A stretch of 64,000 nt of DNA from Nevskiaceae bacterium. Its GTDB lineage: Bacteria > Pseudomonadota > Gammaproteobacteria > Nevskiales > Nevskiaceae. Both the position numbers and the translations under genes were made by a program. The DNA lies in assembly GCA_004297005.1 (NCBI GenBank), contig SCVA01000045.1, positions 60,722 through 124,721 on the forward strand, written 5' to 3'. Shown piece by piece: positions 30,516 to 40,550 of this stretch. Every line of letters starts with the position of its first letter. Positions within the stretch are counted from its first letter, which is position 1. The notes beneath the pieces are model-generated. The model saw only the letters and a program-made list of their open reading frames with translations, had not been told where the DNA came from and made no database searches.

Positions 30516-30845
30516 TCAGCGAGGAGCAGCGGCCGCCGGTTGAGCGGTGCGTGACCGCAGGTGATCGGTGATGGTGTTGTAGTACTCGAGCTGGCGGCGG
30601 AACACTTCCGGGTCCAGCGGCATCAGCGCCTCGTCGAGGAAACGGGCGGGGCGGTCCAGCTCTTTCTCCGGCGCGGCATTGCGCCAGGGCGTGATGTAGA
30701 GGCCGATCGGCGATTCGCGTTCGCCGACGATGGTGGTGCCCTCGGTGGGCCTGACCAGAGCCTGCGGCTCTTCCGACGTCGATTGTGCCTGGGTACCGCC
30801 GGTCCAGAGCAAGCCGGCGCAGACGGCCAGCACGAGCCGCTTCAT
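30516..30845 (-). CDS. Small exported protein of unknown function
   Basis: MKRLVLAVCAGLLWTGGTQAQS signal peptide; overlaps upstream TPR gene stop, inside co-directional cluster. Confidence 0.75.
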   Translation of the reverse strand: MKRLVLAVCAGLLWTGGTQAQSTSEEPQALVRPTEGTTIVGERESPIGLYITPWRNAAPEKELDRPARFLDEALMPLDPEVFRRQLEYYNTITDHLRSRTAQPAAAAPR

Positions 30846-31486
30846 GACTTCACCTCGGCGCCGGCCGGCGCCTGCGTGGCTTCCAGCGCCTTGATCCAGG
30901 CCGTCACCTTCAACTCCTTGCCACCGGTCAGTTGCTGGTATTCGCGGTAGCGCTCCAGCGCCTGCGCCGGACGCTTCAGGTAGACGTCGTAGAGGATGCC
31001 GAGATTGAGCACCACCGCCGGCTCGTTCGGCTTGAGCGTCAGTGAGCGCAGATAGGCCTGCTCGGCGCGCGCATAGTCGCGCGACTCGCGGTAGAGGATG
31101 CCGAGCCAGTTGTAGGCAATGGCGTTTTCCGGGTTGGCGGCTACCGCGCGGGAGAACTGCGCGATGGCGGCCGGGCGGTTGTTGGCCTTGGCGTCGAGGA
31201 TGCCGAGATTGGTGAGCGGCCCCGACAGTTCCGGATGCTCCTTGGCCAACGAGGTGAAGCCCTCGCGCGCCAGCTTGAAGTTTTTGGCCTTGTAGGCGGC
31301 CAGGGCTTCGTCGAAACGGGTCTGCGGGTCTTTCACCGGTGCCGCAGGAGCAGCGGCCTGGGCGGGCGTCGTGGGGGCTTCTTCGACCGGCCGCTCGGGC
31401 AGCGGCTCGCGCCGCTTCGGCCCCGCGCAGGCGGCCAGGCTCAAGGCCAGCGCGGCCAGCAGCAGGCGCTTACTTGAGGCTTTCAT
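30842..31486 (-). CDS. TPR-repeat lipoprotein
   Basis: MKASSKRLLLAALALSLAACAGPK lipobox; TPRs (NAIAYNWLGILYRESRDYARAEQAYLRSLTLKP). Confidence 0.88.
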   Translation of the reverse strand: MKASSKRLLLAALALSLAACAGPKRREPLPERPVEEAPTTPAQAAAPAAPVKDPQTRFDEALAAYKAKNFKLAREGFTSLAKEHPELSGPLTNLGILDAKANNRPAAIAQFSRAVAANPENAIAYNWLGILYRESRDYARAEQAYLRSLTLKPNEPAVVLNLGILYDVYLKRPAQALERYREYQQLTGGKELKVTAWIKALEATQAPAGAEVKS

Positions 31487-34310
31487 AGACTTCGGCTCCG
31501 GTTTCGCGCTTGCCGTACTTGGCCGGCGACAGTGCCCCCAGGGCGGCGACGCTGCCAGCGATGGCCGGGTCCCAGAGGCCCTGGCCGACGCGCTTGAGAT
31601 TGGTCTCGTGCGCCTGGATGGCTTTTTCCTCGAAGGGCAGGGACTGCTCCTCCAGCAGCAGGTTGTACTGCTCCAGCTCCTCGCCGGCGAGATTGCGCGG
31701 CCGCTCGGAGTCCATCAGCGCCTTGGCGAAGGACTGGTAGACCATGCCCAGTTCATAGGCGGCGGCAGTGGTGGTCTCGGCGTAGTTGTAGCTCGCCGCC
31801 TTCTCCAGCGCCTGGATGGCGTTTTCCACCGCGTCCTTGCGCATCGGCAGGCTGCGTTCCACCGGCAGGCTCAGACGGATGCGGGCAGCATCGGCCGCCG
31901 CGGCGCGGCCGATGTCCAGCGCCGCCTGCGCGGCCAGCACCCGGGTGCGCTCGGTGCGCTGGCTGCCGGCGCGGTCATCGGCGGCCACCAGATCACGCAG
32001 CCAGAACAGGGCGCGGTAGGGGTCGGGCTTGGCGCGGTAGAGATCGGCCAGGCGACGGCGTGCCTCCACGGCCGGCTCCAGCGGGCTGGGGAAGGCGCCG
32101 ACGTAGAACTCGTAGGCCCTGATTGCGTCGGCGGGGCGCTTGGCGTCGTCGAACAGCTTGGCGGCCTGCCAGCCGGCCTCGCGGCGCACTTCCGGCGCCT
32201 CGGTGACGCGGGCGGCGATGCGGCGGTAGGCGGCGGCAGCGTCGACCGGCTTGTTGTCCTTCACGTAAACCAGCGCCAGCTTCTTGTCGACGTCGGTCTC
32301 CAGCGGCCAGCCGCTGCCACGCAGGCTATTGCGGTTGCGCAGGCCTTCCAGCACCACGGCGGCGCTGCCCCAGTCCTGCAGACCGATGAGGGCGGCGGCG
32401 GCGTCGTAGTCGGCGGTATCGCGGATGCTCGCCTGCGGCGTGACCTGGCCGACGCGCAGGAAGCCCTGCGCCGCGGTCTTGAGATCGCCGGCGGCGCGCG
32501 CCGCCTCGGCCTGCTTGTAGATGGAGGCGGCGAGCTGCTCGATGACATTGGCGCGCAGCGGGTCGTCCGCCGGCGTCAGCTTGAGCAGGTCGGCATAGGC
32601 GACTTCCGCCTTCGGATAGTCCTTCTGCGCGAAGTAGCTGTCGCCGAGCACGCCCTGGACGATGCGGCGCTGCTCGGGCGTCGGCGGCGGCGTGTAGGCC
32701 AGCACCCGCTGGGCGGTGCTCACCGCCTCGGCTTGCGCGCCGATGTCGTAGAGATCGCGGGCGGTGCGGGTGAGCACTGCCAGCGCCTGCGGATGCGCAG
32801 GGAAGGTATCGACCATCTTCAGGCTGGCGTCGATGGCGACGCGCAGGGCGTCGTTCTTCTGCGCCGCCGGGATGGTCTCGACGTTGCGGTGGTAGGCCAG
32901 CACCGCGGCGTAGGCGGCGTCCGGCGCGCGCGCATGTGGCGGATAGTCGTAGGCGGTGCGGCTGAACTCACGGGCGGCGTCGAACAGCTTGCCGCCGTCT
33001 TCCAGCGCCTCTGCCTGCAGGAAGTTGATCTCCGGCGCGCGCGGGTCGCTGGGGAAGATGTCGAGGATGCGGCGATACCAGCCGGCGGCGACCAGATAGG
33101 CCGCCTGGTTGGCCTGCGGATCCTGCTGGGCAAAGGCGTGGTGATGCTTGGCGAGGTCTTCGAGATGGCCGCGCAGCGCGGTCATCACCTCGGCGCTGGG
33201 AGTGGCACCGGCCCAGTAGGGCGCGCCGGGCGCGTAGGCATTGACGTAACGCTCCTTCTCGCGCGCCACCAGATCGTTGAAGCCACCCTGCTTGTAGACC
33301 TCGATCACCCGAGCCTGGAACTGCGGCGCGGTCGGATGGCCGGGGTGGCGCTCGTTGAAGGCGGCGAAGGCGCCGGCGGCGTCGGTGTAGCGCAGCTTGT
33401 CGAGGAACATCTCGCCCAGCGCGGTGTACAGCAGCGGGTAGAAGCGCGGCTCCGGATGGCTGGCGAAATACTGGTTCATCGCCGGACCGCCGCCCATCAC
33501 CGCGAAGGTCAGGCTGGTGACCCGCAGCGAATCCTTGGCGAGATCGGCTTTGCCCTGCGATACCGCGTTGAGCGAGGCCTCGACATCCTGCAACTCGCCG
33601 GGCGGCAGCTCGCGGTCGAGGATGGCGAAGAACACCGGCAGGGCGTCGTCGAACTTCGACTGCTTGAACAGCGACCAGCCGTACTTGTACTGCGAGGGCT
33701 CGAAGAACGGCGTCGCCGCCGCCAGGCCCATGACGTAGTGGTATTCCTTCTCTGCCTCGGCGTAGTTGCCCAGGCGGAACAGCAGCTCGGCGCGGCGGAA
33801 GTGAGCATCGCCATTGAGCGGCGAGTCCGGGTAGCGCGCGGTCAGCTCGGTGAGTGTCGCCACCGACAGCTCGGGCTTGCCGGCGTTCTGGTAGGCACGT
33901 GCCAGCTGGTAGAGCACCCGGTCGTTGTTGGGATCGTCGGGGCGTTCTTCGATGAGCTGGCGATACAGCTTGATCGACTCGGCCAGGAGCTTCTCGCTCT
34001 CGCCGGTGCCACCGGTGGCGTCGTCCACCTGCACCTGCAAATCGGCCATGCGGCGCATGGTCTCGGCGCGCATCGCCTCGTCGGGCGCCAGCTCGAGGAT
34101 CTTACGGTAGTTGTCGAGCGCCTTCTCGGGGTCCGGGGTCAGTGGATCGCTGAGAATGATCGGCAGCTTGTTTTGGTCCGGCGCCTTCTGCTTAGCCAGG
34201 CTGCGGATCGCGGGGCTCTTGTCCTGTGGCCGCAGGTTGGGTGGCGAACCGCAGGCGGCAAGAAAGGCGGCGACACCGATCGCCAGGCTGCTGAGCTGGA
34301 GGCGGTTCAC
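31470..34310 (-). CDS. Large TPR-repeat lipoprotein (946 aa)
   Basis: MNRLQLSSLAIGVAAFLAACGSPP lipobox; multiple TPR-like repeats. Confidence 0.87.
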   Translation of the reverse strand: MNRLQLSSLAIGVAAFLAACGSPPNLRPQDKSPAIRSLAKQKAPDQNKLPIILSDPLTPDPEKALDNYRKILELAPDEAMRAETMRRMADLQVQVDDATGGTGESEKLLAESIKLYRQLIEERPDDPNNDRVLYQLARAYQNAGKPELSVATLTELTARYPDSPLNGDAHFRRAELLFRLGNYAEAEKEYHYVMGLAAATPFFEPSQYKYGWSLFKQSKFDDALPVFFAILDRELPPGELQDVEASLNAVSQGKADLAKDSLRVTSLTFAVMGGGPAMNQYFASHPEPRFYPLLYTALGEMFLDKLRYTDAAGAFAAFNERHPGHPTAPQFQARVIEVYKQGGFNDLVAREKERYVNAYAPGAPYWAGATPSAEVMTALRGHLEDLAKHHHAFAQQDPQANQAAYLVAAGWYRRILDIFPSDPRAPEINFLQAEALEDGGKLFDAAREFSRTAYDYPPHARAPDAAYAAVLAYHRNVETIPAAQKNDALRVAIDASLKMVDTFPAHPQALAVLTRTARDLYDIGAQAEAVSTAQRVLAYTPPPTPEQRRIVQGVLGDSYFAQKDYPKAEVAYADLLKLTPADDPLRANVIEQLAASIYKQAEAARAAGDLKTAAQGFLRVGQVTPQASIRDTADYDAAAALIGLQDWGSAAVVLEGLRNRNSLRGSGWPLETDVDKKLALVYVKDNKPVDAAAAYRRIAARVTEAPEVRREAGWQAAKLFDDAKRPADAIRAYEFYVGAFPSPLEPAVEARRRLADLYRAKPDPYRALFWLRDLVAADDRAGSQRTERTRVLAAQAALDIGRAAAADAARIRLSLPVERSLPMRKDAVENAIQALEKAASYNYAETTTAAAYELGMVYQSFAKALMDSERPRNLAGEELEQYNLLLEEQSLPFEEKAIQAHETNLKRVGQGLWDPAIAGSVAALGALSPAKYGKRETGAEVYESLK

Positions 34311-36577
34311 GGGGCGTCTCCCTTCAGGCGGTCTTCGTAGATGCGGGCGAGGGCGAAACGCGACTCGACCAAATACTTTTCCACGGTCTTCTTCTGACCA
34401 GCCAGTTCTTTCAGCGCGATGTCCTTAAGCACCTCGGCCTGCTCGTTGCCCGCGTCGTCGATCAGGCCGCGCAGCGCCGACAACCGCTGGCGCAGCTGCT
34501 CAGAGCGTTCACGCACGCCATTGAAGCGCGGCGGTGCGCTGGCCAGGCGCAGTTGCAGCGGCGGCAGCGTGCCAGGGACGCTGGGCGGCGTGTAGGGCGC
34601 GGTGAGCAGCACATCCATTCGCAGCTTCAGCTTGATCTGTGGCTTGTCCTGCTTGCGGATGCCGCGGGCGCGCTCGATCAGCTGGGTCGCTGAAACGCTG
34701 GCTTCTGGGCGGCTCTGGCTGAGCGCTTCCACCGCCGCGATGCGCGCCTTCACGCCGTCGAGATTGCGCGCCAGGAAGCGCACATCGCGGTAGTTCTTCA
34801 GCGCCTCCTGGTAACGGTTCTCGGCGATGATGCTTTGCAGGTAGAAGGTTTCCGGCGCGTCGGGCAGATCGCGCAGGCGCCAGTTCCAGCCGGCTTCGGA
34901 GTCGATATCGCGGCGGACGATGGTTTCCACCATGCGCGCCTGGCGAATCTGCTGGCTGGCACTGTCGATGCGGCGCCGGCTTTCCTCCAGTAGCTCCACC
35001 GACTTCTCATAGAACTGCTGTGCCTGGATGTGGGCGCCGATGCGCTCCAGTGCGAAGGGGATGGCGAGCATGCCCTCCTGCACCGCCGGGTCCATGGGGT
35101 CGCGGTTGATCAGCTCGGCCCAGGGCACCAGAGCCTTGCGCAGCGCGTCCTCGTCTTCCTTCTTGACCTTTTCCAGCTTGAAGCTGCGCAGGCCGACGCG
35201 CTTGTAGACATCGCCCTCCAGCCGCGCCGGATTGATCAGGATGCCCAGCGTTGCCAGGCCCTTGAGCGGGTTGTCTTCCGGCTCGGGGTCGGCGATGGCG
35301 GTTTTCTTCTGCTTCTCGCCCTGTGGTGCCAGCTCCGCCCAGCCCAGGCCCAGCAGCGCGCGGTTGGAGTAGGGGCCGCTGATCCGCACACGGCTGAACA
35401 ATGGCTTGGCGGTGCCACCCTGCTGCTTGCGGAGGAAGTGAAAGCCGAGCGTGAGATTGGCTTTGTCGCGTAGCGCCAGGCTTTCTGTGTCGGTGGGCGG
35501 CAGTCGGCCGATGCGGTCGAGCAGGGTTTCGCCGTCCGCCACCCGGCCGTCGTTGATCATCGCGACGCCGAGGTTGTAGCGGGTGTAGGGCGACTGCTTG
35601 TCACCGTTCTTCATTTCGGTGAGCACTTCCAGGGCGTCGCCGTAGCGGCCTTGTGCCATCAGAGCGCGCGAGAGCAGGTCCTGCCAAGGCAACTGCAGCG
35701 GCTCGGGCAGCTTCTCGCGCATGCGTAACAGCGAAGTGGCCGATTCCTGCAGGAAACCGCGCTCGTAAAGGAATTCCGCCAACCGCAGTCGGGCACGGCC
35801 CAGCGCCAGGTGATCGGTGGTGGTCACCGCTAGCTCGCGGTACAGCGCTTCGGCGCGGCTGCGCATGCCAAAGGCGAGGTAGCTCTCGGCCAGCCGCCAC
35901 TGGTAGTCAGCAGGCAGCTTCTGGCCCTCCTGCTCCTGACGCAGTTGCAGCAGCGTCATCGCCGCCGAAAAGTGCCGCTCGTCACCGTTCAGGAAGTCGG
36001 CGGCGCGGACACGCGGATCGTCCTTGCTGCCCGGCTTGTAATTGCGCAGGGCTTGCACCTTGCCGCCGCGACCAAAGCTGATCTCGATCTCGGCCTCGCG
36101 CTCGCCTTTTTCGAACACGCCTTCGGCGCGCTCGCTGAACGGCGGCGCGGCGCTGTCCTTGAAGGAACGACCGTTCATCTCCACGCGGATGCGGTGTGGG
36201 CCGGGCTCCAGATTGGCGCGCAGTACGCGGTGTAGACCCTTTTCGAACAAGGCCCTCGCTTCGCGCTCGGTGTAGGCGTAGCGGGTGTAGGGGCCGTCGT
36301 CGATGCTGACCGCGATATCGCCGAGGAAGCTGCTTGGTGCCACTGAGCCCACGTACACCGACAGCGCACTGTGCGGCGGGTAGGCGTAGTTGTCCTCCAG
36401 TTGCTGCAACTCGCGGTTGAGTTCCAGGGTTTCGTCCTTGAGACCCTGGATCGCTTCGTCCAGCGCGATGGCCTCGGCGGTGGGCTGCGGCGGCTCAGCC
36501 GCCAGCGCGACCTGCGTCCAGAGGAGCGCAGCCAACAGCCAGCTTGGCCGCGAGAGGACGGTCAGTCTTAGGCGCAT
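34307..36577 (-). CDS. Large exported TPR-repeat protein (about 756 aa)
   Basis: Signal peptide MRLRLTVLSRPSWLLAALLWTQVALA; TPR-like helices; ATG at 36577 preferred over 36640; overlaps next gene by 4 bp. Confidence 0.83.
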   Translation of the reverse strand: MRLRLTVLSRPSWLLAALLWTQVALAAEPPQPTAEAIALDEAIQGLKDETLELNRELQQLEDNYAYPPHSALSVYVGSVAPSSFLGDIAVSIDDGPYTRYAYTEREARALFEKGLHRVLRANLEPGPHRIRVEMNGRSFKDSAAPPFSERAEGVFEKGEREAEIEISFGRGGKVQALRNYKPGSKDDPRVRAADFLNGDERHFSAAMTLLQLRQEQEGQKLPADYQWRLAESYLAFGMRSRAEALYRELAVTTTDHLALGRARLRLAEFLYERGFLQESATSLLRMREKLPEPLQLPWQDLLSRALMAQGRYGDALEVLTEMKNGDKQSPYTRYNLGVAMINDGRVADGETLLDRIGRLPPTDTESLALRDKANLTLGFHFLRKQQGGTAKPLFSRVRISGPYSNRALLGLGWAELAPQGEKQKKTAIADPEPEDNPLKGLATLGILINPARLEGDVYKRVGLRSFKLEKVKKEDEDALRKALVPWAELINRDPMDPAVQEGMLAIPFALERIGAHIQAQQFYEKSVELLEESRRRIDSASQQIRQARMVETIVRRDIDSEAGWNWRLRDLPDAPETFYLQSIIAENRYQEALKNYRDVRFLARNLDGVKARIAAVEALSQSRPEASVSATQLIERARGIRKQDKPQIKLKLRMDVLLTAPYTPPSVPGTLPPLQLRLASAPPRFNGVRERSEQLRQRLSALRGLIDDAGNEQAEVLKDIALKELAGQKKTVEKYLVESRFALARIYEDRLKGDAP

Positions 36578-36647
36578 GCAGTGGTGGATGCCAGGAAGAA
36601 ATCGAGCGGGGGCCGAGTGTAGCAAATGAAAACTGCGCATCGTCGGC

Positions 36648-37814
36648 TCAGTGAACTGAGGGGATTTTCAGGTTGCGTCCTGCTTCGAGCACCGCGTTGG
36701 CCTTCAGACGGTTGTATTGGCGCAGGCGCTGCACACTCAGGCCGTACTGCTGCGCCACCGAGTACAGGGTTTCGCCCTGACGTACCCGATGCAGACCCGG
36801 CGTCGCCGGAGATGGTTCCTGCTGACGCTTCGGCAGAGAGTCCTGAGGGAAGCCGACGGAAATCGTCGCTAGCCGCAGAGAGTCGGTGACCTCGGGACTA
36901 CTCAGTAGCCAGTTTTCGCTGAGCCCTTGCCCCAGAACGGCGGGCGTCGTCGGCTCGTCGGCCAGTTCTGCGCGTAGGAGCAGCGCCTCGCTGGGGGGCA
37001 ACAACAGGGTCGGGACACGCGCTTGGGCGTTGAGCTTCTTCAAGCCCGGGTTGAAGCGGCGCAGCAGATCCTGATCGACTTTTCCCAAGGCCTCGAAGGC
37101 TCGCGCAGGAAGCTGGTCCATTGCCACCATTTCAGCGGCGTGCCGGTTGCTGATCGTCGGCAACCGCACCTGGTAGCGCTCCGGTTCACGGACGATGGCG
37201 GCGAGCGCCAGCAGGCGCGGGACATAGTCGCGGGTCTCGTTGCGCAGCGGCAGTTGCCAGAAGTCGCGACGGCCGCCGGCCTGCTCGATCGCGGCGCGCA
37301 AGCGCACACCACCACCGTTGTAGGCAGCTAGGGCGAGCAGCCAGTCATCGAACTCGCGGTGCAGTTCCAGTAGATAGGAGAAGGCGGCGCGGGTAGAAGC
37401 CACGGGATCGCGGCGGGCGTCGTAGCCAGGGTTCTCGCCCAGACCATAGGCCCGGCCGGTGGGCGCGATGAACTGCCAGAGCCCTAGGGCCGCCGAGGCC
37501 GAACGGGCGTGGGCATTGAAGCCGCTCTCGACCGCCGGCAGTAGTGCCAGCTCCATGGGCAGCTCACGGATTTCCGCGGACTCGACGATGAACCAGAGGA
37601 AGGGCGCCGCGCGCTCCAGCATCAGACTGAGAAAGGCCGGGTTCTCTGTATAGCTGGCGATGCAGCGCTGCACCTCCGGCCGCTGCTCGCCGCCCAGGCG
37701 CATGCCCTGGGCAATGCGCGGCCAGATGCTGTCGTCAGCGGGGTCGAGGTTGGCGAAGGCCCGACCACAGCACAGTGCCAAGACCAGCATCAGCAGTAGG
37801 TGGGAGAGGCGCAT
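36648..37814 (-). CDS. mltD: Membrane-bound lytic murein transglycosylase D-like (SLT + LysM)
   Basis: PMELALLPAVESGFNAHARSASAALGLWQFIAPTGRAYGL; C-terminal LysM GLHRVRQGETLYSVAQQYGLSVQRLRQYNRL. Confidence 0.9.
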   Translation of the reverse strand: MRLSHLLLMLVLALCCGRAFANLDPADDSIWPRIAQGMRLGGEQRPEVQRCIASYTENPAFLSLMLERAAPFLWFIVESAEIRELPMELALLPAVESGFNAHARSASAALGLWQFIAPTGRAYGLGENPGYDARRDPVASTRAAFSYLLELHREFDDWLLALAAYNGGGVRLRAAIEQAGGRRDFWQLPLRNETRDYVPRLLALAAIVREPERYQVRLPTISNRHAAEMVAMDQLPARAFEALGKVDQDLLRRFNPGLKKLNAQARVPTLLLPPSEALLLRAELADEPTTPAVLGQGLSENWLLSSPEVTDSLRLATISVGFPQDSLPKRQQEPSPATPGLHRVRQGETLYSVAQQYGLSVQRLRQYNRLKANAVLEAGRNLKIPSVH

Positions 37815-38575
37815 CAGTGCAGGCGGAAGTGGTTTCTGGCCTTGCGCATGGCGGCGAAGACGCTGATCGGGTCGGCGCCGGAGCTGTCCAGCGCAGCGGC
37901 CAGCGCGGCGTCATGGCAACGCAGGAAGGGGTTGTAGCGGCGTTCCCAGCTCAGCCGTGAAGGCAGGCTGATCGCGCCGGCGGCGCGCAGCGCCTGCACC
38001 CTTTCCAGCTCTCCGGCCAGTTCGGCATCGGTCGGGCTCAGCTGGGCGGCGAAGGCCAGATTGACCAGGGTGTACTCGTGCGCGCAGCAGACTGCCGGGT
38101 CACCGGGCAGCGCGGCGAGCGTTTGCAGCGAGTGCAGATACTGCGCCGGACTGCCCTCGAACATGCGCCCGCAGCCGGCCGAGAACAGGGTGTCGCCGCA
38201 AAACAGCAGGCCTGCGCCGTGATAGCAGATGTGGCCCAGCGTGTGGCCGGGGGTGACCAGCACCTGGAAATCTCCGCCCAGCACCTCGATACGATCGCCC
38301 TCGGTGAGTGCGACATCGAGTGCCGGCAGGCGGTGGCGATCCCCGGCGTGGCCGTAGACGCAGGCGCCGGTCTGCTGGACCAACTCGGTGACGCCACCGA
38401 TGTGGTCGGGATGGTGATGGGTGAGCAGGATGCTGTTCAGGCTCAGCTCTTCGGACTGCAACCAGGCCAGCACCGGCGCGGCATCGCCCGGATCGACGAT
38501 CAGGGCCTTGGCACCGCGCCGCCAGGCCCAGATGTAGTTGTCCTCAAAGGCCGGAATGGCAGATATTGTGCCCAT
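37814..38575 (-). CDS. gloB: Hydroxyacylglutathione hydrolase (glyoxalase II)
   Basis: LLTHHHPDHIGG metal-binding motif; GHTLGHICY. Confidence 0.95.
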   Translation of the reverse strand: MGTISAIPAFEDNYIWAWRRGAKALIVDPGDAAPVLAWLQSEELSLNSILLTHHHPDHIGGVTELVQQTGACVYGHAGDRHRLPALDVALTEGDRIEVLGGDFQVLVTPGHTLGHICYHGAGLLFCGDTLFSAGCGRMFEGSPAQYLHSLQTLAALPGDPAVCCAHEYTLVNLAFAAQLSPTDAELAGELERVQALRAAGAISLPSRLSWERRYNPFLRCHDAALAAALDSSGADPISVFAAMRKARNHFRLH

Positions 38576-38614
38576 AGCGGCCGATGGTCGCGTGCGAATT
38601 CCAGGCCGTCAATC

Positions 38615-39361
38615 ATGCCTCTAGCCTCTTCCCCCCACCCGAGCAAGATCGACCCGGCGCTGCGCTGGGCCGAGTCCACGCACGGCCGCCGTCTCACCAC
38701 GCTGGAGCGCGAGGAGGTGGCCCGGCATCTGCCGGAGCTGTTCGGCCGCCACTTTCTGCAGATCGGCGCCTGGGGCGGCGAGGGCGACTGGCTGCAGGGC
38801 TCAGAGATGTTGCACCGGGCGGTGCTCGCGGTTGGCAAGCAGGGTGGCGCGCAGGCGCGGGTCGATGCCCAGCACCTGCCGCTGGCCAGCAAGTCGGTGG
38901 ATGCGGTGCTGCTACCGCACACGCTGGAATCGGTGGCCTCGCCGCACCAGTTGCTGCGCGAGACTTCTCGGGTGCTCAGCGACCGAGGCCGCTTGCTGCT
39001 GGTGGGCTTCAGCCCCTGGGGTAGCCTGGCTTGGCGTCGGCGCTTCGGGCTGGCGCCACGCTCGCTGCCGCGGTCAGCGCGCTATTACTCGCCGGGCAGG
39101 GTCAGCGACTGGCTCAACCTGCTCGACTTCGAGGTGCTGGAGGTGCGCCGTTTCGGCGTTGGCTTCCCCTGGCTGCCCGCGCGCAATGACGGCAGCCCCT
39201 TCACGCCGGCGGCACTGTTCCAGCCGTTTTCGGAGGCCTATCTGGTGGCGGCCAAGAAGCGCGTGACGCCGCTGACCCTGGTAGGCCAGCGCAGTCGCGC
39301 TCAGGTCAAGCCGCTGATCGGCTTGCCTGGAGTCGCCGCCCATCGGGACGGAGGCCAGTGA
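38615..39361 (+). CDS. Class I SAM-dependent methyltransferase (YafS-like by context)
   Basis: [41 protein letters not shown]; between gloB and rnhA. Confidence 0.85.
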   Translation: MPLASSPHPSKIDPALRWAESTHGRRLTTLEREEVARHLPELFGRHFLQIGAWGGEGDWLQGSEMLHRAVLAVGKQGGAQARVDAQHLPLASKSVDAVLLPHTLESVASPHQLLRETSRVLSDRGRLLLVGFSPWGSLAWRRRFGLAPRSLPRSARYYSPGRVSDWLNLLDFEVLEVRRFGVGFPWLPARNDGSPFTPAALFQPFSEAYLVAAKKRVTPLTLVGQRSRAQVKPLIGLPGVAAHRDGGQ

Positions 39362-39810
39362 GCGCCGCGCGGAAGGCGGTGCTGATCCACACCGATGGCG
39401 CCTGTCGCGGCAACCCTGGGCCAGGTGGCTGGGGCGCACGCCTGGAGTTCAACGGTAAGGTCAAGGAACTCTGCGGCGGCGAGGACGACACCACCAACAA
39501 CCGCATGGAGCTGATGGCGGCCATCCAGGCGCTGGAGGCCTTGAAGGAGCCCTGCCGGGTGACGCTCTATACCGACTCCAATTACGTGCGCTCCGGCATC
39601 ACCGAATGGCTGCGCGGCTGGAAGGCCAAGGGTTGGCGCACGGCTGACAAGAAGCCGGTTAAGAATCAGGATCTCTGGCAGCGGCTTGATGCCGCCGCCG
39701 CCGTGCACGAGGTCGATTGGCGCTGGGTGAAGGGCCATGCCGGCGATCCCGGCAACGAGGCCGCCGACCGCCTGGCCAACCTGGGGCTGGACCGGAGCCT
39801 GTCGGCATGA
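39358..39810 (+). CDS. rnhA: Ribonuclease HI
   Basis: [52 protein letters not shown] start. Confidence 0.96.
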   Translation: MSAARKAVLIHTDGACRGNPGPGGWGARLEFNGKVKELCGGEDDTTNNRMELMAAIQALEALKEPCRVTLYTDSNYVRSGITEWLRGWKAKGWRTADKKPVKNQDLWQRLDAAAAVHEVDWRWVKGHAGDPGNEAADRLANLGLDRSLSA

Positions 39811-40541
39811 GCCTGCGCCAGATCGTCCTCGATACCGAAACCACCGGCCTGGAAGCCGACCAGGGGCATCGCATCATCGAGATCGGCTGCCTGGAGTTGA
39901 TCAACCGCCGGCCCAGTGGCAACAACTACTGGAAGTACCTGAACCCGGACCGTGAGATCGATGCCGGCGCGGTGCAGGTGCATGGCATCACCAATGCCTT
40001 TCTTGCCGACAAGCCGCGCTTCCACGAACTGGCGCGCGAACTATGGGACTACCTCAGCGGCGCGGAACTGATCATCCACAACGCCGCTTTCGACGTTGGT
40101 TTCCTCAATCGTGAATTCCAGCGTTGTGGTATCGACACGCCGCTGGCCGAGGTCTGCACCGTCACCGACACCGTGACCATGGCGCGCAAGCTGCATCCGG
40201 GCCAGAAGGTGAACCTGGACGCGCTGTGCCGACGCTACGGGGTGGACAACTCCAGTCGCGAATTCCACGGGGCGCTGCTCGACGCCCGCCTGCTGTCGGA
40301 TGTCTATCTGGCGATGACCGGCGGGCAGTCGCGGCTGGTGCTGGACGGACCCAGCGACGGTGCCAACCAGCCCCGGCGCTCGCGTCTGCTGGAGCAGTTG
40401 CGTCTGGATACCGCCGGCCTGCCCCTGGTGGTGACCAGGGCCAGCGAGGAGGAACTTGCCGCCCACCTGGAGCGGCTCAAGGGCATAGCCAAGAAAACCG
40501 GCGGCAAATGCCTTTGGGTGGCCGAGCTGCCTACGAATTGA
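39807..40541 (+). CDS. dnaQ: DNA polymerase III epsilon subunit
   Basis: [22 protein letters not shown] (Exo I), [26 protein letters not shown]. Confidence 0.96.
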   Translation: MSLRQIVLDTETTGLEADQGHRIIEIGCLELINRRPSGNNYWKYLNPDREIDAGAVQVHGITNAFLADKPRFHELARELWDYLSGAELIIHNAAFDVGFLNREFQRCGIDTPLAEVCTVTDTVTMARKLHPGQKVNLDALCRRYGVDNSSREFHGALLDARLLSDVYLAMTGGQSRLVLDGPSDGANQPRRSRLLEQLRLDTAGLPLVVTRASEEELAAHLERLKGIAKKTGGKCLWVAELPTN

Positions 40542-40550
40542 ACAGCTTGC

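Noticed and set aside
31371-34340. 989-aa plus-strand ORF
   Set aside because: Antisense shadow of the 946-aa TPR lipoprotein; composition is Arg/Gly/Val/His-rich low complexity typical of GC-rich antisense frames; the minus-strand protein has a lipobox and TPRs.
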